Below the pieces are notes generated by a model that saw only the letters and a list, made by a program, of their open reading frames with translations, ran no database searches and was not told the DNA's origin. Source: Pyrenochaeta sp. MPI-SDFR-AT-0127 (lineage: Eukaryota > Ascomycota > Dothideomycetes > Pleosporales > Cucurbitariaceae). From it: a DNA stretch of 64,000 bases. Position numbers and translations under genes: made by a program. The stretch spans positions 145,526 through 209,525 of the forward strand of contig JAGTJM010000060.1 of the NCBI GenBank assembly GCA_020747015.1, written 5' to 3'. Shown piece after piece: positions 22,788 to 35,781 of this stretch (its first letter is position 1; the number at the start of each line of letters is the position of its first letter).

Positions 22788-23556
22788 ATCTGGACGAAAC
22801 TATGTGCAGGCTGCAAATACTAGTTGACAGCACAGGCGCAGACGGGAGGAGCAAGCAGAAGTCGGTGCTAGTTGGACATTGATTTTCATGCTGACGTCGA
22901 CGCGTTCAGGCCACACTAACGCGTTTGGACCACTCTTTTATCCCTGTCTGCTACTTCATGGGAGTTGCCATAGTTAGATGGCGCCCGCCAAAAAGTCTGG
23001 AGGGCAGGGGGCATGTGTTAGCCTGGCCAAAGGGTGTGCTATGTCCTGCTCGCTTGCATCACCACAAATCCATGCCGCGTATGGTGCCATTTGGTTTTCG
23101 GGACGGCAGCTCCTAGAGCCATTCTATGAGGCTGTGGGGCGTGGGAAGCCTGTCATCGAGGGGGCATCGTGCAGAGGGCCGTAGATGCGCACAGGGAATG
23201 TGGACACAGTACTGCATTGCTCGACCGCTTTGGCAACTCTGCAGCCCAATTGAAGCTGGGGCAGGGCAGGACGATCGCCAGGGCAGCCACAAGTCCTAAC
23301 CGAACCCAGCAAAGGTCAGTTGTGAGGGCGCACGCCAGCCAGCGAGGCGGGCGATCTTCCGCTCAGCATATGACATCACCGTTCGAGCCGCCTAGCTACA
23401 CCAACCCATCATATTAGCCATGTCCGGCGCTGCAAAGGCTACGGGTGTCCGTCTCTGCAGCCCGTATCTCCCAAAGCCCGTATGTTACGACATCCCAACT
23501 CTTTACCGGCAGTCTTGTAGCCATTGCTTTGCGCTTGCTCCACACTGAGTCGCATC
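22788..23556. other. Intergenic between divergent genes, no gene seen
   Basis: About 770 nt between the minus-strand phosphatase and the plus-strand eisosome gene. It should hold both promoters. No supported ORF. Confidence 0.55.
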
Positions 23557-26296
23557 ATGGCGACAATGGCGTTCACATCAAGCACGCCCCCCGCTGACAG
23601 CGGACCCTTGAGGGGTACGGAAGATGCGGCTCCACCCAGATCCTCGCCTGCAGAGACGAGTATTCGCTGCCCTGATCCATCGGCGCATCAAACAAAGAAC
23701 ACCACACTGCAGAACCAAGCATCGGCTGCTGCGCTGTACAGCACCAGCGCCTCTAAGGCAAACGAAGCGCAGAGTATCAATCCCCTTGGACCCGACGGCA
23801 AGCTTTCGTCCGCGAGTGAGTGCTAGTAGGCCATCTCGCAGTCGGCACCATGTGCTAACCATGACCAACAGGCGCTGCCGCCAGCCTCAAGTACGCAAAA
23901 CCCCACGAGCTCCCCAGTTTCCCTGTCGTTGGGATTGACGCCAAATCTTCGGCTGGAGCTGCTGCACTCCTTGCCAACCAAAACCAGAAGAGTCCCGAGT
24001 GGTGGAGGCCAGAGCAGTCGGCGGCTGCTGGCAAGGCGGCGTTGCTGGCAAACAACTACAAGATGGCGCCCCTGTGGCAGCCCGAGGCAAGCGCTGCGGG
24101 CTCAAAGGCCGCTCTTCTCGCTCATCGAGACGGCGTAAAGTTGAATGTCTGGACCCCTGAAGCTAGTACTGCAGGTAACTCGGCCGCGAACATTGCCATG
24201 CGCAAGAAAGGCTTAGGCCCAGAGATTGACTACGGATATACCGATCAGGGCAGAAAGAATGCTTTCACAGCAGCAACTGGAGCTCATTCGGCGGCAGGGC
24301 GCAAGCGCGCTCAATCGAGTCCAGCACCGGCCGAGCTATATCCAGACTCGAAGAACTCGGCAAGAAATGCATTGAATGCTGCCACAATCGCTCACACCCC
24401 TTCAATGAAAGTAAAGTCACTGGCGATGCCAGTCACCGACTCTACCCGACTTGGGTCTGACGCCATGGAGGCAGCGCGCATTCAGCATGCTAAGAGCATC
24501 TCGCGAGATATGTACACAAGCACTCCACCAGTTGCCATTGAGACAGACGAAAAGAAGCATAACGATGCCCTCCGAGCTTCTGCAATCTCCATGGCAAAGA
24601 AGATGTACAGTGTTCAACAGCAAGATATCGATGGAGCAGCTGGGCTGTCCACTGCTCGCACAGGAGCGACCGCAGCCCATGGCCAACAGCCGGATTCGAG
24701 CGAAGCTGACATTAAGCAACAAGCCATGCGATACATTGGAATACAGGAAGCTGCTCAGAAACTTGCCCAAGAGAGATTAGCCAAGATAGGTTACGACGAG
24801 AATGCTGCGTATCGAAGCTACTACGGTTACGAGCAGCCAACTCGCTCAAAGCTCTCGATGCGCCGCGGCCGAAACCGTGCTCAAAGTGCTTCTGAAGCTG
24901 CCCCTGCCAATCATTCAGAATCTGACGAGGATGACTTCAGATCAAGACGTATCCGCTCACAAATGGAACAATTCAATAAACAAGTCGAGGATCTTGATGC
25001 GAAGAAGCGCGAAAACGATCGCAAGTCCCTTCTTGCTGCCGCGCAGCGGAAAGTGCAAGCTCAGATGCAAGCTCAGGACAAAAGAATCTTTGACGAGACT
25101 GGCAAAATGTCACCTGCAATGGTTGACGATTGGGATGACAGGGCCCGAAAGCGAGCTCTGGCTAATTCAGAAGCTCGTATGGAGAACCATGGCAAGGTAC
25201 ACATTGGCAATGGGAAGTGGATGGATCAGGAAGACATTAATGCGATTGCCCAAGCTAGAATTCAGCCAACCTTGGACGAAATCACGGAGAAGACCCAGAA
25301 GCGCAGAGCTGAGGATGAAAAGAGAAGGGGGGAGGAAGAAGAGCGGAGACTGGACTTGCAGGAAAAGAAACGCCGTGAAAGGATTGAAAAAGAGCACGCT
25401 GCGGATATCAAAGCTGAGGCAAAGCTGGCAAAGGGTAAGCGTTTCCTGATGAGACCCATTCACCATACTGATACACGACAGCGGAGGAAAAAAGGCTTGC
25501 AAAGGCTCAAGCTGCCGAAGAGAAATCAGTGGCAAAGCAAGAGAAAGAGGCAGCCAAGCAGGAGAAGGAAATTGAAAAGACAAAGCATGTAAAGGAGGAT
25601 CATTTGGTGCGAGACGAGGAGCGCAAGTCAAAAGAGGCACCAAGAGCCGCCCCTGCGAGTGAAGGTGCTGTCGCTACTCTGCACAAAAATGACGACCTAC
25701 ATCAGGAGCCAGCTCCTACGATTGTAACTGCTACTCAATTTCGGCATACGGTCGCACAAGACAGTGCTGACCCAACCTCACAAGGCTCTTCCAAGGGCTT
25801 TAAGTCACTGCTGAACAAACTTAAACGCCACTCAAAGCACTCCCCCGCCAATACCACCGACACCGACGACAAGAGCAAAGAGGCACCAGATGTGACCAAC
25901 GCCACCATCCTCCCTTCTTCTCGTTCACAATCTCCGCCTCGACCTTCCAAAACTGTTACTGGGCAGCACGATTCTGCTGGGGCACTACGTCCAACAAATT
26001 TGGGTGACGTCGAGCCCATGACTTCGTCTCGTCTTGCTGAGGAACAGTACTCGGACGTCTCTTCTCTGTCCAGCAACTATGAAGCGGGTGATGCAATCAG
26101 AGGACGGTCTGCAGAACGTGTTGTTAGTCGTGCGACTGGTGCGTCTGGGACGTCTGGCGGAACGGATTTTGAGGAAGCGAGGGATGGGTTCGACGAAGAT
26201 TTGGCCCCACCGCCCACATTCACCTCTGATGCAGACAAGGCAAGGAAGGCTGGTAGTCCGACTCGCGACTCGAAGTTTCATGAGGTGGGGATTTAA
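23557..26296 (+). CDS. EIS1: Eisosome protein 1 homolog
   Basis: Peripheral plasma-membrane protein of eisosomes, the furrow-like membrane compartments. Three exons, 23557-23815, 23872-25434 and 25482-26296, give 878 aa. The N-terminal half has the Eis1 pattern of repeated Ala-rich units (AAALYSTSASKANEAQSINP, AAALLANQNQKSPEWWRPE, AALLANNYKMAPLWQPEAS, AALLAHRDGVKLNVWTPEAS). Around the second intron lies a long charged coiled coil (KTQKRRAEDEKRRGEEEERR) that continues into exon 3. The C-terminus is Ser/Thr-rich and probably disordered. The core segment KVHIGNGKWMDQEDINAIAQ is strongly characteristic of the family. The start at 23557 leaves a Ser/Pro-rich leader before the first repeat. Confidence 0.93.
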
Positions 26297-27148
26297 GACT
26301 TTCTTTTACGCATGGTTGTGTAGTGATGGGAGCAGAAGCAACCATACTGAAAAATTGGCCGCCAACTGTGAATCGAGCGTAATCAGGTTATGTATATCTA
26401 TCTGTACAAGCTTCAGACTTTCTTTATTACACAAAGATACTGTTCGATAGCGTTTGCTTGTAATGTCTCATCCATGTCTATACGTTGCATGTCCTTCTCT
26501 GACTGCCGGGTGTCATTCTTAAAGATGGACATGATGCGTTCATGGGTAGATAGCTTGTCAGCCGGGATTCTTGGCAATTTATGGCAGTTTCCAATGAAAT
26601 TTACGTGAACTGACTCGGAAGAATGCCAAAAAACCGCAAGTTAATACTAATTCCTATTGTTCCCATTCTGCAGAGCTCGACTAGGGACGCTGTATGGTTA
26701 CGTACCTGACATTCTTTTTATTACAAGAGGAGATGTGTATGAAGTCTATACGTATTCCAAATGTGGATGCATCACTACAACCAAAACCTCGAGCCTATTT
26801 AGTTACGCCTGCCTCAAACAAATGCAACTACTTCATTGATACAGAAGCAACGTGTGGTTGGCTTCTGGAACACTCCTAAGGGTGTCATTGGGCTAACCGC
26901 TTCGAGCAGAAGCCAAGGCTAAGTCAGCACTGACGGGGCGATCGAGCGTAGTCTATGTGGACACGAGGAGCTCCTTTCTCGAAAAGCATCACCAAACCAG
27001 ACCAAACCCCACAACTTCCGACACTCCCTCATTTTCTCTTACGCGCCTTTGGAGTTGTGCAACTGGGTCTAATTCTTCTCTTTCTTCCCATACCCTCTAC
27101 TTGTGCGCTCTCTCACTCCAGTGAGCTTGGAGCTGGTCTGTCGCAAAC
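26297..27148. other. Intergenic, 3' flank of EIS1 and clathrin promoter
   Basis: About 850 nt without a supported ORF. A pyrimidine-rich stretch (tttctcttacgcgcctttgg and following) lies in the ~100 nt before the clathrin start, as in many highly expressed fungal promoters. Confidence 0.55.
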
Positions 27149-30100
27149 ATGGCCCAGCGCCAGGTTCCATTGCACGTCACGCAGCCGACGCTGGTACGTC
27201 CCACACCTAGACTTTGGACATCTTGAGGGAGAGGCTAATATTTTATTCTACAGCTCACGAACCTCAACATTCTCGTATGTTTGCTGATGCGCCAGGCTCA
27301 GGGAAGGCAACAAGGGGAAAGAAGCTAACGTGAAACTCAGCCAGCATCAATATCATGGCAGAACTGTGTATGTGGACTCATCTCATCCAATACAAAAGGA
27401 GTAGATGTGCTAACAACTCTCTAGACGCTCGAGTCGGACAAGTATGTTTGCGTACGCCAGGTCAACAACGAAGCCAACGCTCCTGCCGAGACGGTTATCA
27501 TCGATCTCAAGAACACGAACAATATCATTCGAAGACCAATCCGGGCAGACAGTGCAATTATGCACTTGACCGAGCCTATCATAGCTCTCAAGGCGCAGGG
27601 CCGGACACTGCAACTTTTCAATCTCGAGACCAAGGAGCGTCTGCAGACATATAGCCATCAAGAGGACATTCAGTTCTGGAGGTGGATCAGTCAGACAACC
27701 CTCGCGCTCGTCAGCACAAAGGCTGTATACCACTGGGATGTTCTTGACTCGAAGAATACCGTTGCACCGCGCAAGATCTTCGACCGCCAGGAGCAGCTGG
27801 AGGTATGCCTAGTTTCTACTCTATCCACAAATCCATCTAATAACTCTGTATAGAACAACCAGATTATCAATTACGTGACCAATGATGATGAAAGCTGGTC
27901 ATGCCTGGTTGGCATCACATCGAATCCAGCAGGAGGCATTCGCGGCAACATGCAGCTCTTCTCCAAGGCGAGGAATGTTAGCCAGCCACTCGAGGGTCAT
28001 GCTGCCACATTTGGCACCCTTCGCCTCGATGGCGCACAGACAGACACAAAGCTATTCGCTTTCGCGGTCAAGTCGTCCTCAGGCGAAGCCAAGATCAACA
28101 TCGTCGAAGTCGACCATAATGCCTCGAATCCGGCCTTCCCGAAACGCCTGATCCCAATTCATTGGCCCGCTGAGGGCACTGGCGACTTCCCACTTGGTAT
28201 TCATATTGCGCACAAGTACGGCATCTTAATCGTAATCACAAAGTTCGGTTTCATCCACCTACACGACCTCGAAACTGGCACCGCCTTGTTCCTAAACAGG
28301 ATCTCAGAAGAAACCGTCTTCACAACCGCGCGCGACGATGAAGGTACAGGCGTGGTTGCAATCAACAAAAGGGGACAGGTGCTTCACACAACTATCCGAG
28401 AGGATACACTGATTCCATACATAATGGAGAATCCTGCGTGTGCTGAGATCGCATATAAGCTTGCCTCCAAAGGCGGACTTCCAGGGGCCGACCAGCTGTA
28501 TTCACAACGATTTGAAACATTGATGCAGCAAAGTAACTTCGTTGAAGCCGCCAAAGTTGCCGCCAACTCACCACGTGGCTTTTTGCGCACAATGAATACC
28601 ATCAACCGGCTACGCCAGGTCCCCAATCAGCAGGGCCAGATCACTGTTCTTCTCCAGTACTTTGGTCAGCTGCTAGACAAGGGCGGCCTGAACAGGGAAG
28701 AGACTCTCGAGTTAGCTCGCCCTGTTTTTGCTCAAGGTCGCAAGCATCTTATCGAAAAGTGGCAGAAGGAGGGCAAACTCGATTGTTCAGAGGAGCTTGG
28801 AGATCTTGCTAAGCCTCATGATCTGAACCTCGCTTTGGCGATCTATAAGGAAGCCAACGTACCCCAGAAAGTGGTCGCTTCCCTTGCCGAGCTGGGCCAT
28901 TACGATCTCATCCTTCAGTATTGCAATAGCGTTGGTTACACACCCGACTACAACGTCCTGCTCCAACATGTCATCACTATGAATGCCGAGAAAGGGGCCG
29001 AGTTTGCATCACAGTTGGCGAAGAATGAGGGCGGCCCACTCATCAGTGTTGATCGTGTTGTCGACATCTTCCAGTCTCAGGGCATGATTCAACAGGCTAC
29101 TGCGTTTCTTCTTGATGTATTATCGAACGATCGACCAGAGGAAGGCCATTTACAAACTAAGCTTCTGGAGATGAACCTGCTTAACGCTCCTCAGGTCGCA
29201 GACGCCATTCTTGGAAACGAGATGTTCCACCATTACGACAAGGCTCGCATTGCCCAACTTTGTGAGAATGCTGGCCTGCTTACTCGCGCACTTGAGCACA
29301 ACGAAGACCCCGCAGCGGTCAAGCGCATCATCGTCCAAACCGATAAATTACCGGAGGACTGGTTGATTGCTTATTTTGGCCAGCTCACTGTAGAGCTTTC
29401 TCTTGAGTGCCTGGATGCAATGCTTACAACCAATATTCGACAGAATCTGCAAGCTGTCATTCGCATTGCCCAGAAATACTCCGATTTGCTCGGTGCCACC
29501 AGGATCATTGACCTGCTAGAGAAGCACCGGACAGCCGAAGGCCTGTATTTCTTCCTTGGCTCAATCGTCAACGTCAGCGAGGACAAGGACGTCCATTTCA
29601 AATACATTGAGGCCGCAACCACAATGGGTCAGCTGAACGAGGTGGAACGCATATGTCGTGAATCGAACTTCTACAATCCGGAACAAGTTAAGAACTTCTT
29701 GAAGGAAGCCAACTTAACCGAGCAACTACCACTTATTATTGTCTGCGACCGTTTCAACTTCATCCACGACTTGGTACTCTTCCTTTACAAGAAGCAGCAG
29801 TTCAAGTCTATAGAGGTATACGTGCAGCGTGTCAACCCTGCCAGGACACCCGCAGTCATTGGAGGTCTTCTCGATGTCGATTGCGACGAAGGTATCATCA
29901 AGGACCTTTTAGCTTCAGTGACTCCTTCATCCATTCCGATCGATGAACTTGTTGCCGAGGTAGAATCTCGCAATCGTTTGAAGCTCCTCCTTCCATTCTT
30001 GGAACAGACGTTAGCTACTGGAAACCAGCAACAGGCTGTGTACAACGCTTTAGCTAAGATTTACATTGACAGCAACAACAATCCAGAGAAGTTTCTCAAG

Positions 30101-33100
30101 GAGAACGACCAGTACGACACTCTGATCGTGGGAAAATACTGTGAGAAGCGGGACCCGAATCTTGCCTTCGTTGCGTATCAAAAAGGCAACAATGACCTTG
30201 AGTTGATCAATATTACCAACGAAAATTCAATGTTTAAGGCTCAGGCTCGCTACTTGCTGGACAGGGCTGATTCAGAGATTTGGGATTTCGTCTTGTCTCA
30301 GTCCAACGTGCATCGGCGATCGTTGGTAGACCAAGTTACGTCCGTGGCAGTTGTAAGTTCTCTTTTGTTCCTTCTCAAATTCCCCTACCCTTTCTTAACA
30401 TTATATTGGACCAACTTGGAACGCATCCCCGGATAACACGCAGCTTCTAAAGCCTTCTTCGAGAGGCACACGGTTATGGCCTTCTTTTAACCACCTCGTT
30501 GGCCTAACGGGAAGCTCCACAATTCGCTGAGCCATGGTTTCCGATCCCTTCGACGATGCTTCGGAACATGTATTGTGGTTGGTGTCGAGTCTCCTCACAT
30601 CAACGGCGGCGATGCTCAAGAATCCAGCCAGCCATGATCCATCCTATTCTCGATGTGCTACTCCAGCTCCTGATTGAGTCACTTGTTGCCTTCGCCCCAG
30701 GTTCACTCGAAGTACTCGAAGTACTTGAAGCTTTCACTCCGCCTAATTTCACCTGACTCAAGTCTTTGCCGACCTATACTATGAAGTGTCGGCCGTGTTT
30801 ATCACCATATGGTTAAAACCTGGTTGTCCTTTTGAGATCAACATTGGTTCAGGAACAAGCTTCAGATGGGTGTAACGTCTCGACTTGTGGATTGTGACCA
30901 AGGAATATTTCTCCACCCCGCCCAACTCGTCATCAGAGATGGATACACTATCGTACACAGAGGTTCTTCGTGCTCTTCACCAGTGTTAACTGCTGTGAAG
31001 AGATTTCCATTCTGCGCACTCTTTCGGATCCTCGAGGCCTTCTTTTCAAACATGTTCTCCGCTTTGATCTCCTGCACGAAAGAGTACAGAACCCGCATCT
31101 ATGTCTTTAGCCTGATATCAACCTGGAGTACGATTGTTACTGCACCCACAGCGTCCTTGCTGAAGCATTGATAGGCGAGGAACTCGTCTTTACCGTTGAG
31201 CAAATCGCAGTCATAATGGCCCGGGTTGAGCAGGGACACAGCGAGTAAATACGTTCGAATGACCGGTTCACCTCATTAAAGGTTTGCGACACCCAGTCGG
31301 CACACTTTATGTCACCCATTAAGCTCTGCTCAAGCTATCTACATCACCACTAGCGGTTTCAAATTATCTCCTTACTAGGACTTATTTTGGAGCATTCGTA
31401 CTTGGGAAACCTCTTAGCCGACTATCGTGGGACCATCAGAAGTCTTCCTGTGTATTACCTAGTTGAACACCATCAACGAGGATCTCGTCACTACCGACAT
31501 ACCCCTCATTAATGTCTGGTTCGCCAAAGGGTCACACACTACAACTGTGGCAATCTTCTAGCCCAGCATCCTACAGACGACATGCATTTCACCCACTCTA
31601 GGATCCCCTGGACAACCCGGACATATTTCTGCCTTCCTGGACTTTCTTTCGCTCAATTATCACTGTTCTCGTTCACTTTCAAAATGCTTACTGACTGACA
31701 AACCAATTAGCCCGAAAGCAATGATCCCGACAAGGTGTCGGTAGCTGTAAAAGCATTCATCACCGCAGACATGCCTTCAGAGCTTATTGAACTCCTGGAA
31801 CGTATCATCCTCGAGCCGTCAACCTTTTCCGACAATCCTAGCCTACAGAACTTGTTGTTCCTCACCGCTGTCAAGTCTGATCGCTCCAAGGTCATGGGCT
31901 ACATTCATACGCTCGACCAATATACTCCTGACGATATTGCTCAACAGTGCATCGAAGTTGGCATGTACGAAGAGGCGTTTGCAATCTATGAGAAGCACAA
32001 TCATCACGTCGAGGCCGCCAATGTCCTCATTGAGCACATTGTCAGCATCGACCGCGCCGCGGACTTTGCTGAGAAAATTGAAACACCTGAAGTCTGGAGC
32101 AGGGTTGCAAAGGCGCAGCTAGATGGCTTACGTGTCACTGACTCGATTGAATCCTACATCCGTGCCGCGGATCCGTCAAACTTCTTGGAGGTCATTGAGA
32201 CTGCCACCCATGCTGGCAAGGACGAGGACTTGATCAAGTTCTTACGAATGGCCCGCAAGACCCTGCGAGAGGTAGCGATTGATACCGCACTAGCGTTTTG
32301 CTTTGCGCGAACCAATCAGCTCCACGAGCTTGAGGACTTCCTCCGTGCCACCAATGTTGCTGATGTCGAGGCATCTGGCGATAAAGCATACGAGGAGGGA
32401 TATCATGAGGCTGCAAAAATCTTTTACACCAGCATCTCCAACTGGGCGAAACTTGCTACTACCCTAGTTCATCTGGAAGAGTACCAGGCTGCTGTGGAAT
32501 GTGCGAGGAAAGCAAGTAATGTCAAAGTATGGCGACAGGTCAACGAAGCGTGCGTTGCTAAGAAAGAGTTCCGCCTCGCTCAGATCTGTGGTCTCCATCT
32601 TATTGTCCACGCCGAGGAGCTCGCCGATCTCGTCAAGCAATATGAACGCAATGGCTACTTTGATGAACTGATCAGCCTCCTTGAAGCTGGTCTTGGTTTA
32701 GAAAGAGCCCATATGGGAATGTTTACCGAGTTAGGTAATGCTCTTGCCAAGTACCACCCCGAGCGTGTCATGGAGCATCTCCGCCTCTTCTGGTCTCGCA
32801 TCAACATTCCAAAGATGATTCGATCCTGCGAGGAAGCTCATCTATGGCCGGAGCTTATCTTTCTATATGTTCACTACGATGAGTTCGACAATGCTGCGCT
32901 GGCTATGATGGAACGTGCATCAGATGCTTGGGAGCATCAAGCATTCAAAGACACGATTACCAAGGCTACCAATGTCGAGATTTACTATCGCGCATTGGGC
33001 TTCTATCTAGAAGAGCAGCCAACACTTCTTACTGATTTGTTACAAGCGCTTACTGCCAGAATTGATGTTAATCGCGTCGTTCGCATGTTTGTTAAGTCAG

Positions 33101-33900
33101 ACAATATCCCTTTGATCAAGCCATTCCTCCTCAACGTCCAATCCCAAAACAAGCGTGAGGTCAACAACGCGCTCAATGATATTCTCATTGAGGAGGAGGA
33201 CTATAAGACGCTCCGGGACTCTGTCAACAACTATGATAACTACGACCCGGTAGATCTGGCCCAGCGCCTTGAGAAACATGAACTGGTATTCTTCCGTCAG
33301 ATTGCGGCCGATATTTACCGCAAGAACAAGCGATGGGAAAAGTCTATCGCCCTGTCTAAACAAGACAAGCTTTTCAAGGATGCTATAGAAACATCGGCGA
33401 TGTCTGGCAAGTCTGAAATTGTGGAGGAACTGCTTCGCTACGTAAGTTCAGACTGTCATGTTATCTTGGAAATCAGCTAACATTGAGCCCAGTTCGTCGA
33501 TATTGGTAGCCGTGAATGCTATGTTGGCATGCTCTATGCTTGCTATGACCTTCTTCGTCCAGATGTCATTTTAGAAATGTCGTGGCGACATGGCCTCCAT
33601 GATTTCACCATGGTATGTGTTCTCGTATGACCAGCAGGCTAAAGGATATAACTAATCTGGTCTTAGCCATTTATGATCAACCTTCTGTCGCAGCAGACAG
33701 CAGCAATCGAGTTGCTCAAGAAGGACAACGAGGAGCGCAAGGCTCGCGAAGCCACTCAGCAAAAGAAAGAGGATGATACGCCCATCCTAGGATCGCGCCT
33801 TATGCTTACGCAGGGTCCGATCGCTTCGGCTCCATCCCCAGGTCCTTACGGGCAGGCTAACGGTATTGCCCCCCAACCAACTGGCTACCGGGCTTTCTAG
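27149..33900 (+). CDS. CHC1: Clathrin heavy chain, interrupted by a giant intron
   Basis: Main scaffold of clathrin coats in endocytosis and Golgi traffic. Eight exons, 27149-27193, 27254-27274, 27341-27367, 27425-27802, 27854-30352, 31711-33441, 33493-33612 and 33667-33900, give 1,684 aa, the normal length. The N-terminal beta-propeller is recognisable (LTNLNILPASISWQNCTLES, then RRPIRADSAIM). The long alpha-solenoid repeats fill exons 5-6, and the tail is QQTAAIELLKKDNEERKARE followed by a Pro/Gly/Gln-rich end. Five introns are small and two are tiny-exon introns near the 5' end. Intron 5 (30353-31710) is 1,358 nt and carries a decayed nuclease-like gene. The reading frame joins exactly across it (QVTSVAV then PESNDPDKVSV), matching the family's spacing. 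Confidence 0.97.
30353..31710 (+). mobile_element. 1,358-nt spliceosomal-type intron in CHC1, remnant of an intron-dwelling nuclease element
   Basis: Starts GTAAGT and ends with a CTGAC branch region and TTAG. Exon frames on both sides are phase 0. Other introns of this gene are 51-66 nt. The interior has gene-compartment base composition, so it is not the AT-rich type of repeat. It contains a frameshifted relative of the nuclease ORF found in the pyruvate carboxylase intron. The sequence outside that fossil shows nothing I recognise. Confidence 0.8.
30640..31248 (+). pseudogene. Decayed GIY-YIG nuclease-like ORF inside the clathrin intron
   Basis: Three successive frames align by eye with the intron ORF at 40336-41211. 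Segment 1 reads LIESLVAFAPGSLEVLE then TPPNF, a TGA stop (30754-30756) and LKSLP, matching IEQL...LALAPGLVDVLE...NPPTVNYFKSLP. After a frame change, VSAVFITIWLKPG...INIGSGT matches VWAVYLIALEKSG...IYIGSGT. After another, HPAQLVIRDGYTIVHRG matches RFAHNALLDGYAIVHTG, and NLEYDCYCTHSVLAEALIGE matches SLKYTGCCSHSSLSEKVLGD. The frame ends at TAA 31246-31248. No zinc-finger remnant was seen after it. The stop and shifts mean it cannot make the full protein. Confidence 0.82.
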
Positions 33901-35781
33901 AGTACTTGAAGTTCTCAACCCGATTTCTCTTGTCCTGAGAAAAGAAACTGCTTTGTGGGTTCTATTCAAACTACATATTGATCTTCTGGTGGGGCATGCA
34001 AAAGCGATTGTGGAATGCATGTGTTCCTGGACCGCCTAGATAGCTGTGTACTCTAAAGGCGTTTGCGGCAGTCTTTAGCCTGGATGTTTTCGCAGCAGAA
34101 TTTTTTTTCAGATTTTTGTACTTTAGCTAATCATGTTATTCGGTGCACAAAATTGCTTATAGCTAGCTGCTCCTCATTGAAGATGATGTGCTGGCCAGAT
34201 GTGTATGCACTGTTACTCCAGTATCGACAGTGTTACCAACTATTGATGATGAAGCGCACTTTATTCAAGGCTAGAGGTGCCGGACTAGAATTTGAGTCAT
34301 AGAACACTGCTATGAGCCGATTGTTTACTCCGGACTCTTAAAGTCTCTTATGTAAGAGTGCAGGGCCAAGGTTTCCGTTTAATTATGCCATATCCGTGCT
34401 CCTGTGTAACGCTTGGGTGAGGATGTGGACTTTTAAGTCTTTTTATCTCGGCGAGTTCAAGATACCTGGAAGACATGACGCCACAGGCCAATTGTGCTGA
34501 AGACGAGAGATTAACCATAGGCCGACGAAAGGGCGCATGTGGAGCCAAATGATGATGATAAGTGTCTTCACTGCTGTCTATATTCAAGTTGGCTTGTACA
34601 GCCGGAGCGGTACAAACCCAGCCAGCCTTGCATGAAGGCGCTCATGCCGTTTTACGGCGCGCGAAGACACATTCGCGCAAGCAACACAGCACTTGTATCA
34701 ACATTTAGGCGAATAAATTTTCATAAGATACCGAATGAAAATACATGACATAAGACTGAGAGGGTCCACTAACCGTAGAGGGTGTGATACGGTGGTTTAC
34801 TATGATCATATCTTGGTAGGGAGAGGTAAACCACGATTGACCTTCCAGAGTTGTAGAAAATATGCTATACTAAGCACACATGACATTTGAGAGGGGAAAG
34901 TAGCCGGACAACTCCGATTCCAAACCCACCAAGCACGACAGCCTCTCAGATGTGGTTGTGATATTGCAGTGAAAGTGCCAGATATCTTGTCCTGGTCCGG
35001 AAGAACACTCTCCGCAGCTTGATGATGAAAGTGTGTTCACGTGATGTTACCTTATCGTAACCTTGACCATTTGCAGCCTACACTAACAAGGTTTTCACGT
35101 GGCATTCGTTTATCTTGACATTTTAACTCCATGTATCCAATGGGTCCAGATAATTCAAGATGTCAATCAGCCGCACCCAGTTTCTCAAATCCAAATGCAG
35201 ACTACGCTAGCGTTCAGCCTTGATCGTACACGATTTGTCTTTGTTCGGCACGGAGTGACCATTAGGTTTCATCACTAGAGTGTGGCTACCTTGAAATATT
35301 ACTCAACTGGGCACGGAGCCACTTTGCCCGATCTACTGAAAATAAGCTTCCTCAATCTTTTTCAATATACTTTCAGGCCAAGATCATGATCAGAGAGTTT
35401 GTATAGTGTTCGCATGTCTGTAGGAGTCTTTTCTCTGCGTTTTTGACGACATAACAAGCCCAACTCATCTTGAGTGCCGGCATTCATCCATGCCAAGATT
35501 GGCGCTTCCAACCGACCATTCAATCGTCCTCCACAGCACAAGCACTTTTGACACTGGTCAACTTAACATACTTTCCAGGGTAAACATGGCCCTGTAAGTC
35601 GTGTGCTCACATGAGCATGTTGCTGCTTTGACCCAATCTACATCATAGAGCACTCTCAACAGAACATATAAAGGCCCTGCTTGAGCGCTGGACAAGTGCC
35701 GTTACTTGAACAACTTCAAAGGTAGCCTTTCCCCGGACAGTGTCATTTTCTTGACCCAAAGTATATCTTTGCCATACCAAC
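33901..35781. other. 1.9-kb intergenic tract, no gene seen
   Basis: Only short frames without domains. It covers the clathrin 3' flank and the AA9 upstream region. Composition is moderately AT-rich but not RIP-like. Confidence 0.5.
35667..35672 (+). promoter_or_regulatory. TATA box candidate of the AA9 gene
   Basis: TATAAA lies 115 nt upstream of the AA9 ATG, followed by a pyrimidine-containing leader. Position and sequence fit a fungal TATA element; not proven. Confidence 0.45.
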
